Shown: positions 25,101 to 39,200 of the stretch, piece after piece
Numbering within the stretch: the first letter of the stretch is position 1
How the letters are laid out: every line of letters starts with the position of its first letter
Source of the DNA: Ephydatia muelleri
Taxonomy: Eukaryota > Porifera > Demospongiae > Spongillida > Spongillidae
Reading direction: 5' to 3'
DNA length: 64,000 nucleotides
Assembly: GCA_013339895.1 (NCBI GenBank)
Contig: JABACO010000007.1
Coordinates: 7,140,593-7,204,592 of the forward strand
Notes under the pieces: model-generated
Database searches by the model: none
Told to the model about the DNA's origin: nothing
Seen by the model: only the letters and a program-made list of their open reading frames with translations
Program-made: the position numbers and the translations under genes

Positions 25101-28100
25101 CATACTTTAATGGGGCATGGTTCCGCAGTGATTACGATTTCTGCAGTACCCACCACCGAAAACTACTCCCAGGCACAGCATGAACTCTGGCACTATTCGT
25201 GACGGACCTGAGTATGAACCTCCAGCCGGGGACTATCCAGGCGTACATATCAGCAGGGTCATTCCAAAAACAATTGTAGCCTCTTTCTTTCCAATCTGCT
25301 TACCTTTTCTCACAGTTGTTCTGCTCAATGAAGTAGACAATTTCACAATGCATTAGCATACCCAATTATATTTGGTTAGTCCAATACATGCTCTTGTATA
25401 ATCCCGACTTTGCCTGTTTTGAATGACTACTGTTTGCACCTAACGAAGGGCATGCTTGTTATTTTGACACAAAATGGGAGGTTTTATGGAGGACATGCCT
25501 TTCGATAATTGTGTTATGTATGTCTCAAGGGGCGTGGTTATGCATTAATTAATCACAAGGTCAGTGTGTAGCAAAAAATCGGAAGAAAATTATGCCACCA
25601 ATTTATTTTTAGATATTTTATTTTTCAACAGCATTTTACATAACTTAGTGGGAAAATGGTATGGTGGCCTGGGATTTTGATTTAAAGGCAGGTAGCCATT
25701 TTAAGTCCCCCTAAAATTGTCTGATCAGTTTGTTGTCATACACATCATAACACCCAGCCACAATGTTTGTAATGAAATCATCTCCAAACCACATTCACAT
25801 CACTCTGTGTACAGTTGACTTAAATCTTGCCCTTAGAGCACCACTGGTTTCCTGCATCTCTTTTCTGCTTAGTAAATATGTTCCCACCAGTTGCAGTGGT
25901 AGCATTGACAGAGGTCAGAACATCAGAGAGGGCTACATCCAGGTGATCAGTTCTTTTGCTCAGTGTCTTACCTACACCATATGAACGGTCACAGGAGTCC
26001 AGCGAGCACCAACCAGAGCGTCAAACATTCCATGCCAGCAGCCCACCTCAAGCCAAAACGTCAACTGATTACAAACGAGATGCTAGGGCAGATGCTTTCA
26101 GAACTTGACAGGGATCACAAACCATCTCACGATCGCTTGATGCTCAAAGCAGCCATCACACTGGGCTTCTTCGGTCTGCTAAGGGTCAGCGAGTTTACAG
26201 TACCCAACCAGCATGGGTTTAACCCTGACCAGCACCTTACTGCAAAGGATATCACCATGTGTAAGGACAGCATGGTAGTTGTGATTAAGAAATCGAAGAC
26301 AGACCAGAAGGGGGAAAGTTGCCAGATCAACATTGGTCAGACACACACCAAGTGCTGCCCACACCTCGCAATGCAGAGATACCTAGGTCAGGTGACACGA
26401 TCTGCAAGGAAACCCTTGTTTCTGTTTGAATCAGGGACAGCACTCACAGCCAGGGCACTGAGATTGGTCTTGCATCATCTGATCCGCAGGTGTGGTTATA
26501 GCATAAAGTTGTACCACACCCACAGCCTAAGAATTGGAGCAGCGACAGCAGTGTCTAGGAGTGGTCTACCCCCAGCAACGATCAAGAACCTAGGCAGATG
26601 GCGGAGTGAAGCCTACAAGGTGTACACACGTCACCCTCTGACACAGCTCTAAGACAGTGCAGTCATAGCCTCAGCTCAGTAACATTTACACACTCACGTT
26701 GGCACATGCACACATGTTGTATTTGTACTCCCATGCCTGGACCCATAAACCCACCTTAAACCCTATTGGGGGTTAATAGTTACACTATAACTTGGGCAGC
26801 ACCCTCAAGGCTTCTACCCCAATAGCCACCTAACCATTGCCAGCGTAATGGTTTGGAACACAGGCCGACCCAATGATAGCCAGCTCTTGTCATTGGTCCC
26901 TGTTGGCTAGGTAGCAATCGTCCAGCTGTGGCTGTTACCTGCCCCCTCAGTGGGCAAAACAGTGACAGTGAACATGGGCAGTAATCTCTGTGCATTACCC
27001 TGACAGCTACCAAATATCAGGCACACTTAGTGAAAGGGGAGCATCCCAGGGAAAGCATTAATTAGATATTATGTTGTTACCAACTTTCGTTATCTTGTCC
27101 TGTTAGTCCTTGGTTGACAACCTTAAGCATGAATATACAATCAATAATGGGCTTTTCATGCTGATTATGAAGTATCTATTAGGTTGAAAATGAAGTGGCT
27201 ATTAAGTTTGAAATTATGCAACAAAAGGTGTTACTTGAAAAGTTCAGTTTAATTTGCCAGTCGTGAGAGTACCATGTATTCAGTTCATACCCAAAGAATC
27301 AGTACCAAGAGAAGGTATTAAATTAGACAGAGAGTTGCAAGTTGCTGGTACAATACCTCATACTCCAAAGGACTCTGGATGCCCTATAACAGTATCTGTT
27401 GTTGGCAACAAATCTATACTCTTCTATACCCACCTTCTGCAATGTTTAGTGTAAACCTGTTTTCCTTCCCCTGGCTCTGTCCTTTCCCTCTCACCCATCT
27501 GTCATCTTACCCTCCACTTTTGACCTCCCTTTGTACAGAAATGTTACATCTGTCATGTGTTATGTTTCAACACTCACCTCCACTTGTCCAGCCTCTATAG
27601 TTATGATGACATTGGTATTGCAGGATGGTTGGAGTTCATTGTATGCAGCAAGTTTTGATGGACATCTTGATGTCGTGAAGACACTATTGGAGGCTGGAGC
27701 TAATATCAATCAGGGCAATAATGTAGGTACATGTACACATAAATTATGTTCATTGAACCGCAATTGTACCTGTACAACATAGCTGATTGTATATAAAATA
27801 AAGCTACAGTACTGGAACGTTCTATACGAAAATGGGTCTTGTGGATTTCATGTTATAACATAAAATTTAAATCGATATATCTTCCGTCATATTAACGCTA
27901 TCGGGTTCCTATTTTTAACACAACATACCACACCATTACTATATGTGAAAATTCATTTTGGTGTCTTACACATGCGGGGTACCGACGTTACAAGGTCCGA
28001 TACCCCGTAGGGTTCAAAACGGCCACATCTTCAGGTAGGAGTGTCAAAATCGGTTCAAAATAGATACCTATGTAGAAGGGTCCTACCGCTATTGATTTGT

Positions 28101-31100
28101 TCTGTTCGTTAATTTTTGCTTTATCCGTTATGGAGATACAAGTGTGCAAAGAAATGGCATATTTCCGGCGTTACGCGCCATTAACGTATTACGAGGACGT
28201 CCTCGAAGCCAGTCGTAACGAACAGAACAAATCAATAGCGGTAGGACCCTTCTACATAGGTATCTATTTTGAACCAATTTGGACACTCCTACCTGAAGAT
28301 GTGGCCGTTTTGAACCCTACGGGGTATCGGACCTTGTAACGTCGGTACCCCGCATGTGTAAGACACCAAAATGGATTTTCACATATAGTAATGGTGTGGT
28401 ATGTTGTGTTAACAATAGGAATCCGATAGCGTTAATATGACGGAAGATATATTGATTTAAATTTTATGTTATAAAATGAAATCCACAAGACCCATTGAAC
28501 ATGCTGAGCTATGAACCTTGAGAAAACATATGTATGTCTTATCTTTCACATGCATTTAGTGTACATGTGTACTGTGTAGGGGCTGTTTGGTGTGTCATGT
28601 TGTATCCATGCTTGTGTATTGTATTTGCATGACAACTGTGCTGTGCTGGTCATTGGTGTGTTGCATGTCCAGCTGCAATGGTGTGCATTTGATTAATCTT
28701 ACTGTAAATACATGTAGTGTGTCTACGAAAGAATGCAAGAAAACAAACAGTGTTTAACTTTCATCGATCAGGATTGAGAGAAAATGTTCTCTCAATCCTG
28801 ACGAAAGTTAAACGCTTATTTTGTTGCGTTCTTTTGTACACACATGGTATAATCAATGAACTGTGTATTAGATGGGCACTCTGTATTGAAACACTGTAGC
28901 ATCCATTCATCCAGATGCGTGTGTGCATATGTGTTGTGACTACGAGTACACGTGTGGTATGCAATAGTGCACGTGTGCATGTACACTGTACATGTAGATA
29001 TGCATGTGAGAAGACTTCATAGTAATGGTGGTCTGTTATTCTAGACAGTACATGTACACTGTAGTTAGACCTATGTACATTATCCATCCTTTGGCCATTT
29101 TTCCCACTACTTTTGATCTATTTCAATGACTTGCAGCTTCCCACAATCACATACCTACACAGAGTAGCACAATATTTACACACATAGAATGGGAGCCTGT
29201 ACACTGACAAAGACCTATAGATGGCCACACCATGTGATACACCTACAGTGAGGAAAGCCCTTCTGGTGATAAAATCACATCGCATAAGAATATCTACAAA
29301 AACCAATTTCATTGTCATGGAACAGCTAATAAAAAACTCAAACGTCGACTTTTATGTGGCCACATATACATGTACATGCTCAATGTTGAGGTACTACGTC
29401 CACACACCTGTACTAATTCCCAAAGTGCAGGTTCATTTTATCTTATCCCTGCCCTCCTCTATGTCCAAGCTAATCAGAAAGGTCGCTGGTCATGTTATTC
29501 TCACTTGTGTGAGTAATTGCAGCTTGAAGTGAATGATTTCGGGTCATTCCACATGAAATTGTACCACCCTGAATACCTCACCTCTCATATGACATCCCAC
29601 TCTCATATAATACTTTCATGTAAGATATTAGCTATACACTTGTATACTCTATGATGTCTCGTTTAAATAATACGACTTGCTGAATAATTAATTTTTCTTT
29701 GACCTTTTTCATTTTCAAAAGAAGATAGCTTAAGCATCGACATGTATCAGTTAGGGCTTTTTGCACATACATGCAACAAAGGATATTATGGAGTTGTATC
29801 AATAAGAAGTAAAAATAGTTTAATAACTGCATAGGTTTATGGTATAATGAATTTTTAATCAGATTTGAAGGTAGCAAAATATTGCAACCTCCTTTTAAAT
29901 ATGGGTAGCTGCTAATATCCCTAAAGCACTTGCCTGACAGATGTATGGAGAGATGAACCACTGGACTGTAATACAGTGTACCAGTTGAAAGAATTCACCT
30001 TGTTGTACTTAGTTTGTTTACACAGTAACCACCAAGTGTTAATGATGTCATAACAGAGAGACACAAGAGCTATAAGCTAACTAACATTTTGTGTATGCGT
30101 GTAAGAGCAAAGGGGCTCCCTTCCAAGCTGCGTACTTTATCAATGCATCACTTTTGTTCCATACATGCCTATACCTTATACCACTGCGCGTGGCCATATG
30201 CACTGAAAGGTCAGAAAGGAATTTCTACCCTTTCAGTACATTTGGGCACGTGGTGGTAAGCTATAGGTATGCACAATAGTAATGCATACAATATATGAGA
30301 GTGGGATGTCAATATGAGAGGGTGAGCTATTCAGGGTGGTACAATTTCTTGTAGTATGACCCTGTTAGCTTCAGATGTGGGTGTGTCTGCGTGTGTGAGT
30401 GTTTGTGCATGATGTGTGGGTGTGATCTGGTGTATACACTTACACTGTATGTAACTGTTACTGTGTGGTGATTGGGTGTAAATCTGTCAGCAGTGTGCCA
30501 TCCAGTGCATGTAGCAGGTGCTTTGATTATTGAAGAACCAGGGCTACATGTAGATATGTACTACAGGGTCATTCCAAGTCAAATCATCATGCTTTATGCC
30601 ACCATGTCCTCTCATGTGGAACACTTTTGTAATGAGCTTGTTTAACAATAATACTGCTTTTGTTAAATTAGGTGTTGTAGGTCTAAGTAAACATTGTCAG
30701 CTAAGCCTCAAGTTTAGATAAACATCAAAGGCCTACCATAACCACCAAACAGGTATAGGGGTCTGGTTCCAGGCATGGTATATATATAAGAGAGGTCTGG
30801 GAAGGGTGACTCACTCAGTCATCAGCCACTGCAGTTGGTAGTCATGAACCGTAAGGAATTAGAAAAGTTAGCAGGAGCAGTTCTGCCTCTGGCCAAACCT
30901 CTATGCAATAGTTTAGCTTCCTGTTCGTGTTCCTCTAATGCCACAAAACAGAAATGCATATTTTTGATGTCATTCACTGGGTCAATCCACCTCATTTGAC
31001 AAAGCAGATGGACAGCACCTCTCAGATTTTGATGCAACTTCCCATATATAGTTGTCTTCATATAAGAAGACATTTGACCATTTATTACTTTAATAACCTT

Positions 31101-34100
31101 AATGGTTTAGGAGATACGCATTGCTGAACAATTAACCACGTTACTGATAAGCTCAACTTTGAAATGCTATATCTTTATCCCCACTTTGAACATAGTTGCA
31201 TGTTTGACATCAAATCCAAGATCTTAGGATTTACAATCAATATATGATACTAAGTTCAATGTTGTATCCACACTGGTAAAAAAAAGTGGTGACTATCAAC
31301 CTTCTTCATACAGTATTTGTGAAATCTCTGTTATAAACTGATTTAATGTTTAACCCTTTGACTTCCCCACGTTTTTGCAAAATGCAAAAGTTGATTATGA
31401 ATAACCCCTGAGAACCTAAAATGGTTTTGTGTGCAACTGCCATTTTGAGTGGATTTAACAATAACAAACCTCAGCAATCAAAACTATAATGTTACATTAT
31501 AGTTTTGATTGCTGAGGTTGGAATACAGTAGCGGCTCGGAAATGTAGAAAGTAACACCTCGGAAATGTAGACTTTTAAAGCAATTCATCGCTTACTTAGG
31601 ATGCCCTAACTCGATTACGCGGTCAATGTGGCAATGGTGTTAAGTCAACTGTCAGAGACCTAAAGTTATAACATATTGCATAATTCTTCCAGAGGTCACA
31701 CGTGCCTACAAGGTTATTTACCATTGTACATATGTGCTTCAGTCTTGTTTGTAGTCCGGGGAATTCACCAATCGCGCACAGACACTCGCACACACGCACA
31801 CGCACAGTTAAGATCATGCAACGGCAATAGTATGTTTGTAGCATACCTATGGCTAAGGTTCGAAGGGTTGAAGCGTATACGAGCTGCACATAGTGATACC
31901 TGCAAGTGAAGCATACACGATGCACAGAACGAAACGTAATACAGCTGACTAGTACTCACGATGTAGATATCGAAACCATAGATTATTGGAATGAACGCAA
32001 CATTGTGTAATTTTGCACAGAATATAATATAGTACGCATAATAAGATATTGCTCAAGGTGCCTTTATTTTACTCAATTACAAGAATGAAATGCAATTCAA
32101 AAAGGTGCTAGTTGTAAAAAAAGTTTTCAAAAGGGTTCAATGCTTTTGTAAGGGGTTTCTGGATGTGGAAATCATAGCTTCACTCCTGCAGACATGCTTA
32201 CAGAGCTCCCTACAAGAATCCAAAACTACTGAATCTTTTAACTTGGATCCAACATTGTGGAGCTTATAAAGAAGTGCTTGCATCTCTGTCTGCAGTTCAA
32301 CTTTATCAGCTGGATCAAGTGTTTCTTCTATTATAGCATCATCACCATCTTCCTCATCACCATCTTCTACTGGAATCACAGCATTTTCTTCCAAATGTAT
32401 CCAACAATGCAACATGTCAACATCAAGCCTGTTGAAATGCATCATGGCTGCTGTGCCAGGATCACTAGAAGATAGCATTGAGATCATCCTTTCCATCTCA
32501 ACCTGCACACTTTGTTCTACATCTACAGCAGCAATTGATTCAGCCGAAGCTATCTCCTGTGGAAGACACTTAGCTCGTCGCCAACATGCTGCAACTGTAT
32601 CTGCATTGATATTGTCCCATGCATACCACACTAAATCTATCGCATCACTTATGTGTGGAGAGTTTCCATATGCAAGCCCAGCACATCCAGCAGGCAGTTG
32701 TGAAGCTAGGGCTTGCAGTTGTGAAAAGTTTGGTGCTGTTATTACCAGAATTTCGAGCAGCTTTCTCTTGTAATAGGACTTGAAAGCTGCGATGATCCCC
32801 TGGTCAAGTGGTTGATAAATACTGGTGATGTTGGGTGGAAACTTAAAAACAGTTACTTGACCAAGGGGATCGACACAATCATCAACATGGCCGGAGAAAC
32901 CATCCAATAACAGAGCCACTGGTTGTTTTGTCCATTCACGAATCCCAGGTAAAAAAACTTCATTCCACCAACGTTTATGCAAAACAGAGTCACTCCAGGC
33001 TGATTTCTGTTGGAAGTAAGGCAATGCATGGACTGGTGGATACCTGCTAAAACATCGAGGGTTTTTAGCAGATCCAATTATGACAGGTGTTATTTTGCAT
33101 GTGCCAGTGGCATTGACACATAGTATTGTAGTTAGCCGATCTTTCGCCTTCATCTGCTTTGTGCCCTTTCCAATTTGCCTTTTATCACCTTCTGGAACTA
33201 AATATGTTTTATTTGGAGTGGTCTTATAAAACAATGCAGTTTCATCCATGTTAAAGACGTTTGATGCTGAATACCCTCGTGATGAAATAGAATCTCTCAG
33301 AACTTTCATTTGGGCCTCTGATTCTTCAAGATTGACGCTAGCTGCTTCTCCTTGCAGTCTGACTGATCCTGCAATATTGTATCGCCAACGCCACCGCCCA
33401 AACCACCCATCTGAGGCCTTGAAATTGTCAATCTTTCTCAGTTTCGCTTCATGCATGGCACGGGCTTGGATAAGAGACCTGGTAACTGGTAACGGACGCC
33501 GAGTCCCACTCAGAGTGCGAATAAAGCGAAACCATTGAAAAACAGCTTGGTCGATTTCAGCGTGTTTCGACTTTCGGGTCATGATTTTGGAACTTTTCTG
33601 AACCGTACAGTCCTGAAAAGAATCGGATATAGTTTGCTTGGATTTCAAAATTTTGTACACTTCACTTTTGCAAATTCCGAATGACTTTGCCACTTCAGGT
33701 GGATGCCTGCCTAGTTGCACTTCTTTAATTACGTCGACTTTCTGCTTCAATGTCAGAAACTTTTTCTGTTTACTGCCACACGACGCCATTTAAAAGTCAA
33801 CAGTTTAATTAACTATAGTCTCGTACCCAGCCTCACCATCATGGCGCTACATGTACTGGATTTGTAAGACTCCAAGGAGAAGCAGCTACATGTAGCGTCA
33901 GTCAATCTTGAAGAAGCAGAGGCCCAAATGAAAACATGAGAGATGGTATTGCATCAGGAAAGTCATGCTTGGAAAGCAAGTATCTAATAATGCGTACTTT
34001 ACGTTCTTTTCAAAATTACACTCGTGAGTACTAGTCAGCTGTATTACGTTTCGTTCTGTATGCTTCACTTGCAGGTATCACTATGTGCAGCTCGTATACG

Positions 34101-35254
34101 CTTCAACCCTTCGAACCTTAGCCATAGGTATGCTACAAACATACTATTGCCGTTGCACGATCTTAACTGTGCGTGTGCGAGTGTCTGTGTTCTCACTCGC
34201 GCGATTGGTGAATTCCTCGGACTACAAACAAGACTGAAGCACATATGTACAATGGTAAATAACCTTGTAGGCACGTGTGACCTCTGGAAGAATTATGCAA
34301 TATGTTATAACTTTAGGTCTCTGACAGTTGACTTAACACCATTGCCACATTGACCGCGTAATCGAGTTAGGGCATCCTAAGTAAGCGATGAATTGCTTTA
34401 AAAGTCTACATTTCCGAGGTGTTACTTTCTACATTTCCGAGCCGCTACTGTAACACAATTGCACTGCAATCCTCCAAGCTTGACGTGCTGAAGTTGCAAA
34501 AAATACCTACACTGTAGGTACTGAGCATCTCTGCAATCAGTGGCATGTGAAAATTCAATTGATACAGTAGAGGCAAGGCAATGGACACAAACTGATCGTG
34601 CCAATCTAGAAACAAAGGTGATGGCCAATTGATGATCTCATCGATGCATTCACTGCCATGCTGAAAAAGCTGACAATACATGACTTGACAGCAAAAATGC
34701 AGGCCAGATTTGTTCAAGAGACTAAGGAAAACCTCAAGGATGGTGAATACCTCGCGATGGCAGACCTTTCGGAGAATTATTCTTTTGCTCAGTGTCTTAC
34801 CTACACCATATGAACGGTCACAGGAGTCCAGCGAGCACCTACCAAGGCGTCAAACGTTCCATGCCAGTAGCCCACCTCAAGCCAAAACGTCAACCGATTA
34901 CAAACGAGATGCTAGGGCAGATGCTTTCAGAACTTGACAGGGATTACAAACCATCTCACGATCGCTTGGCAGCCATCACACTGGGCTTCTTTGGTCTGCT
35001 AAGGGTCAGCGAGTTTACAGTACCCAACCAGCATGGGTTTAACCCTGATCATATGTACATGTATACTTGTAGTGGAGCTAAAAAAAATTCAAATGGAGAG
35101 GCCATTTTTGCATATAGGATTCCCCTGGCATTTCCATGTACTTGATAACTATTGTACTGTAGCTATATTCCCCAGTCCATTGTGTGTTGCCCTGTCACAC
35201 ACAACTCTAAATTTCTTACCCTAGTACATTGTACACAGACACACACATAGACAC

Positions 35255-35316
<62 letters not shown>

Positions 35317-36196
35317 ACAAACGTCAAACAATCACACACCTACATAGATGGGTGGATCCACACACCCTCAGGGATACTCCTACAATGAGGAAAGCACTTC
35401 TGACTATTAAATTTCATCGCAGAAAAATGTCTGCAAAACTAATGTTTGATGGAGACACGATGCCACGATGAGGAGACTTCATTACATCATTACCATCAAT
35501 TAGATCACAACACAAAATTACTTTGGAGTTATCCATACTGGTATAATCTGTGTCCATGAGTGTGGTCCCATCTCTCTCACTGGCCTGCATAATGCTATAC
35601 ATGTACATGGAGGTGGTGGTATGACAACTGTATGTTTCATTTGTTTCATTCCTTCACTCCCTACCAGAATAACGCAACTCCATTGTATGTGGCGAGTGAG
35701 AATGGTCACCATGATGTCGTACAGACGTTGTTGGGGGCAGGTGCTGATGTGAACATAGCAACATCTGTTGTAAGTGGCGGGACGTGTAACATCATGAGTC
35801 ATGTAGCCATTCACTAAAGTTAAATCATGTCAGCAGTATGCCATCCAGTGCATGTAGCCTCGCATCCTGTCCCTCAATAGTGGCAGTGACTTCATAAGTG
35901 ATCCCTTGTAGCTTGAAATCTGAGCTGCATTCAAATCAGACTCCCACACTCTTATGCATGTACACACATTGTGTAAATGAAACTGTATTCCTTTGGCAAC
36001 TCTCCGTGCATGTGGAGTTCCCATATGAGTGGTTCTCTATAGATCCTCCTTTAGCCACATGTTGTGTCCAAGGGATGCATAGGAATGGTCTTCTATACAT
36101 ACATGTACATGTACATCGTGTCCCATAGGACTTTTTATGTAATGGGAGGCCATTGTGTAATCTGTACATGCATTGTACACTAGCCACACCCACACA

Positions 36197-36257
<61 letters not shown>

Positions 36258-39200
36258 TAATGTGAGCTAAAGAATAGTATGCAATACGACATGCATTAGC
36301 CTTTCCTGTGCACTCACATCATATACCTTTCTCTACAGGAAGCTTTACCTTTTGCCATAGCCCTTGCTAATCTTCTCATCTTCATTCCGATCCAGTTATT
36401 GCATGGCCTTCGTACCTCTTGCAGTGACTTTGGGTTATTATTTCTCACACTGTTTTCACAAAGCGTACATGTACATGAATGTACACACTTGTGCACACAA
36501 TGCATTCTTATGTAAATGGACCTGTTCACTGTATTCTTTTTCAAAACATTGTGCACATACACAAATCCATACCTACAGTACACTTTGTTACATAAATGGA
36601 ATCTTGTGCGCAGATACTCATGTACAATACACTTGCACACATACACACATACCCCATGGCAAACATTAAACCTGTCTAATGATGGTACACACACCACACA
36701 CACACATGTACCTTGCATGCAAGATCTGTTCTGCTGAACCTGTCCATTGCACATGCACTTGCATTCTATTCCATTGAACTGGTCATATGCATGTATGAGA
36801 GGCCACTCATTCTATTCTCAATTTCTGTACTGTGACTGGGCTTTTGTACTTGTAGTGCCCTCTCTATTCATTCATGATGTTGACAACTTCACTCATGCAT
36901 GTGGAGCTCCCTTATGACTGGTGCTCTGTACATACCATGCAACATGAGACTCACAACAACTTTCACTGAGAAGGAATGCAACAGTGCTTTTCATTCATTC
37001 TCGTCGTTGTTTATGCCTCGCCCGCTCAGCTTTTGTTCTGGACACTTGCAGTGAATTCCATCTCTTGTTTCTAACAACTAGATGTAGATGTAGTGTTACT
37101 GTATTGTCAATCTAATTACTTTGCTGCAATACTCTTCCCTCAGTACACTCGTCTAGCACTCTGCACAAGTGCTCCATGCATTGATTAACCTTCCTACCAG
37201 GGTAGGGTTGCATTGGTAAAGATTTTTAATTGTTGGCTATGGAGCTACATGTAGATAATGAATAATGTTTCTAACTTCTTTATTATGTTTGTGTAAACTT
37301 ACTATGTCCCTAACCTACCACAAGCTCCACTGATAGTTTAGGTGTTATAGAATTAATCACTATTTAGGCCTTTCCACACATATAAGTGGTCTTGGAGTGG
37401 GGTGGGGAGGAGTGACACATTTTGTGGCAGTGAAATTGTTCAACCCGAAACCACTAATCATGTGACAGTCGAGCCTCTGGTTATGATGACATTTGTATTG
37501 CAGAATGGTTGCAGTCCATTATACACATACCATAAGCCTGGTAATTTATCATGATGTAACTACATGTACATGTATTGTGTAACATAACTATTGTACTGTA
37601 GCTATATTTCCCAGTCCATTGTGTGCTGCACCCACCTCCACAATCACATACCAACACAGAATAGCACAGTATTTATACACATAGAAAGAATGGGAGCCTG
37701 GAAACTGACATAGACTTACGGATGGGCCCACACACCCTCCGCCCACACTATGCGATAAACCAGCAGTGAGGAATGCCCTTCTGATGATAAAACCTCATTG
37801 GAGAAAAATATCTACACAAACCAATTTTAGTGTCATGGAACTGCTGGTAAAAAAATACTTGAAAACACAGACATTTGCAGGTATTAGTTTTCAAAGTTCT
37901 AACATTTTCTATTTTCTATGGTGTGAGTGTGTTTGTATGTACATGTGTGGTGTCCATGTGCTGTGTGTGGTGTCCATGTGTTGTAACAGCTGTCCTTTCG
38001 TCACTCTTCCTCTTCTGGTCTTACTTGACAAGAGTTGTGTTTCACACCAGTTGACACATGATGCACACAACATGACCTACCCACAATATTATTATTTATC
38101 CATCCTTTGGCCATTTTTCCCATTACTTTTGATCTATTTCAATGACTTGCAGCTTCCCACAATCACATACCATCACAGAATAGCAGAGTAATTACACACA
38201 GAGATGTAAAAGGTAGCGAAATAAAGCAACATCCATTTCTCACCTTTTTTTTTTAAATATGGGTAGTTGCAAATATACCTAAGGCACTTGCCTGACAGAT
38301 GTATGGAGAGACGAACCACTGGACTGTAATACAGTGTACCAGTTGAAAGACTCAGATGTGGGTGTGTCTGTGAGTGTGTGAGTGTTTGTACATGATGTCA
38401 TTCCAAGTCAAATCATCATGCTTTATGCCACCATGTCGTTCAATTTGGCACAATTTTGTTATGAGTTTGTTCAACAATAATAATAATTTAGGCAATTTAA
38501 TAATATAAAATGCTCAGCCATTGCTGGCTCATGCTTTGCCTGCTGGAGCCGTTGTGTTTTGAATATGTATTATGATAAAAAATAAATTGTAAGCAAAACA
38601 AATAAATAAATAAAGGCAAATTTTTTGGCCACATGCAATGGTCCTGTTAGTCTTTGGATGACAAACTTAAGCATGAACATACAAGTAATAACGGATATTC
38701 GACGCTTATTGATGAAATATCTGTTATTAAGCTTGAAAAAATGTGTTACTCGAATATAGTTAATTCCCAATTTTGCTAGTTGTGAGAGTACCATGTAGTT
38801 AGTTTATACCCATAACAAATCAGTGCCAGAGATATTAAGGCTTAAGATACAAACTGGTTGAGAAAACTTTAGCACTCTGTATTTGGGTAACAACATAACT
38901 GGTAAATCTAATAATTTGTCTCAATTATTATTATTGTTGAACAAACTCATAACAGAATTTTGCCAGAGGACATGATGGCATAAAGCGTGATGATTTGACT
39001 TGGAATGACCCTGTAGTAACATATATACATGTACCGTAGAGTACCGTGATATATCCCCCTCCCTCCGCCCCCACCATAATAAAATGGCCCGTGTTTAAAC
39101 GAGCATATCGACGTAATAATGAATGCAGCTGCGTGCTATTCTTTAAATTCCTGTTGGAGTACCAGTTCTTTACTGAAATGTTGAAACAGGTACGTGGAAG

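Larger units (their letters stand above)
31524..34452 (-). mobile_element. Tigger/pogo-type DNA transposon, apparently complete
   Basis: The element proper is 31,526-34,450 (2,925 bases), flanked by TA on both sides as expected for the Tc1/mariner superfamily. Terminal inverted repeats start cagtagcggctcggaaatgt and extend about 430 bases (31,526-31,963 and 34,021-34,450). They differ only by small indels and a few substitutions, so insertion was recent. Each repeat holds two copies of ctcggaaatgtaga near its tip, likely transposase-binding sites. It carries one full-length transposase gene. Confidence 0.9.

Noticed and set aside
4920..27013. Recurring minus-strand ORF of about 63-92 residues (4920, 8249, 23146, 26780)
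   Set aside because: It recurs because the DNA block (DIRS-like 3' flank) is duplicated; frame and length vary between copies and no start or splice context supports a gene.
28097..28339. 80-residue ORF in the 666-bp foldback
   Set aside because: Lies across the loop and one arm, without homology, and is mirrored on the other strand.
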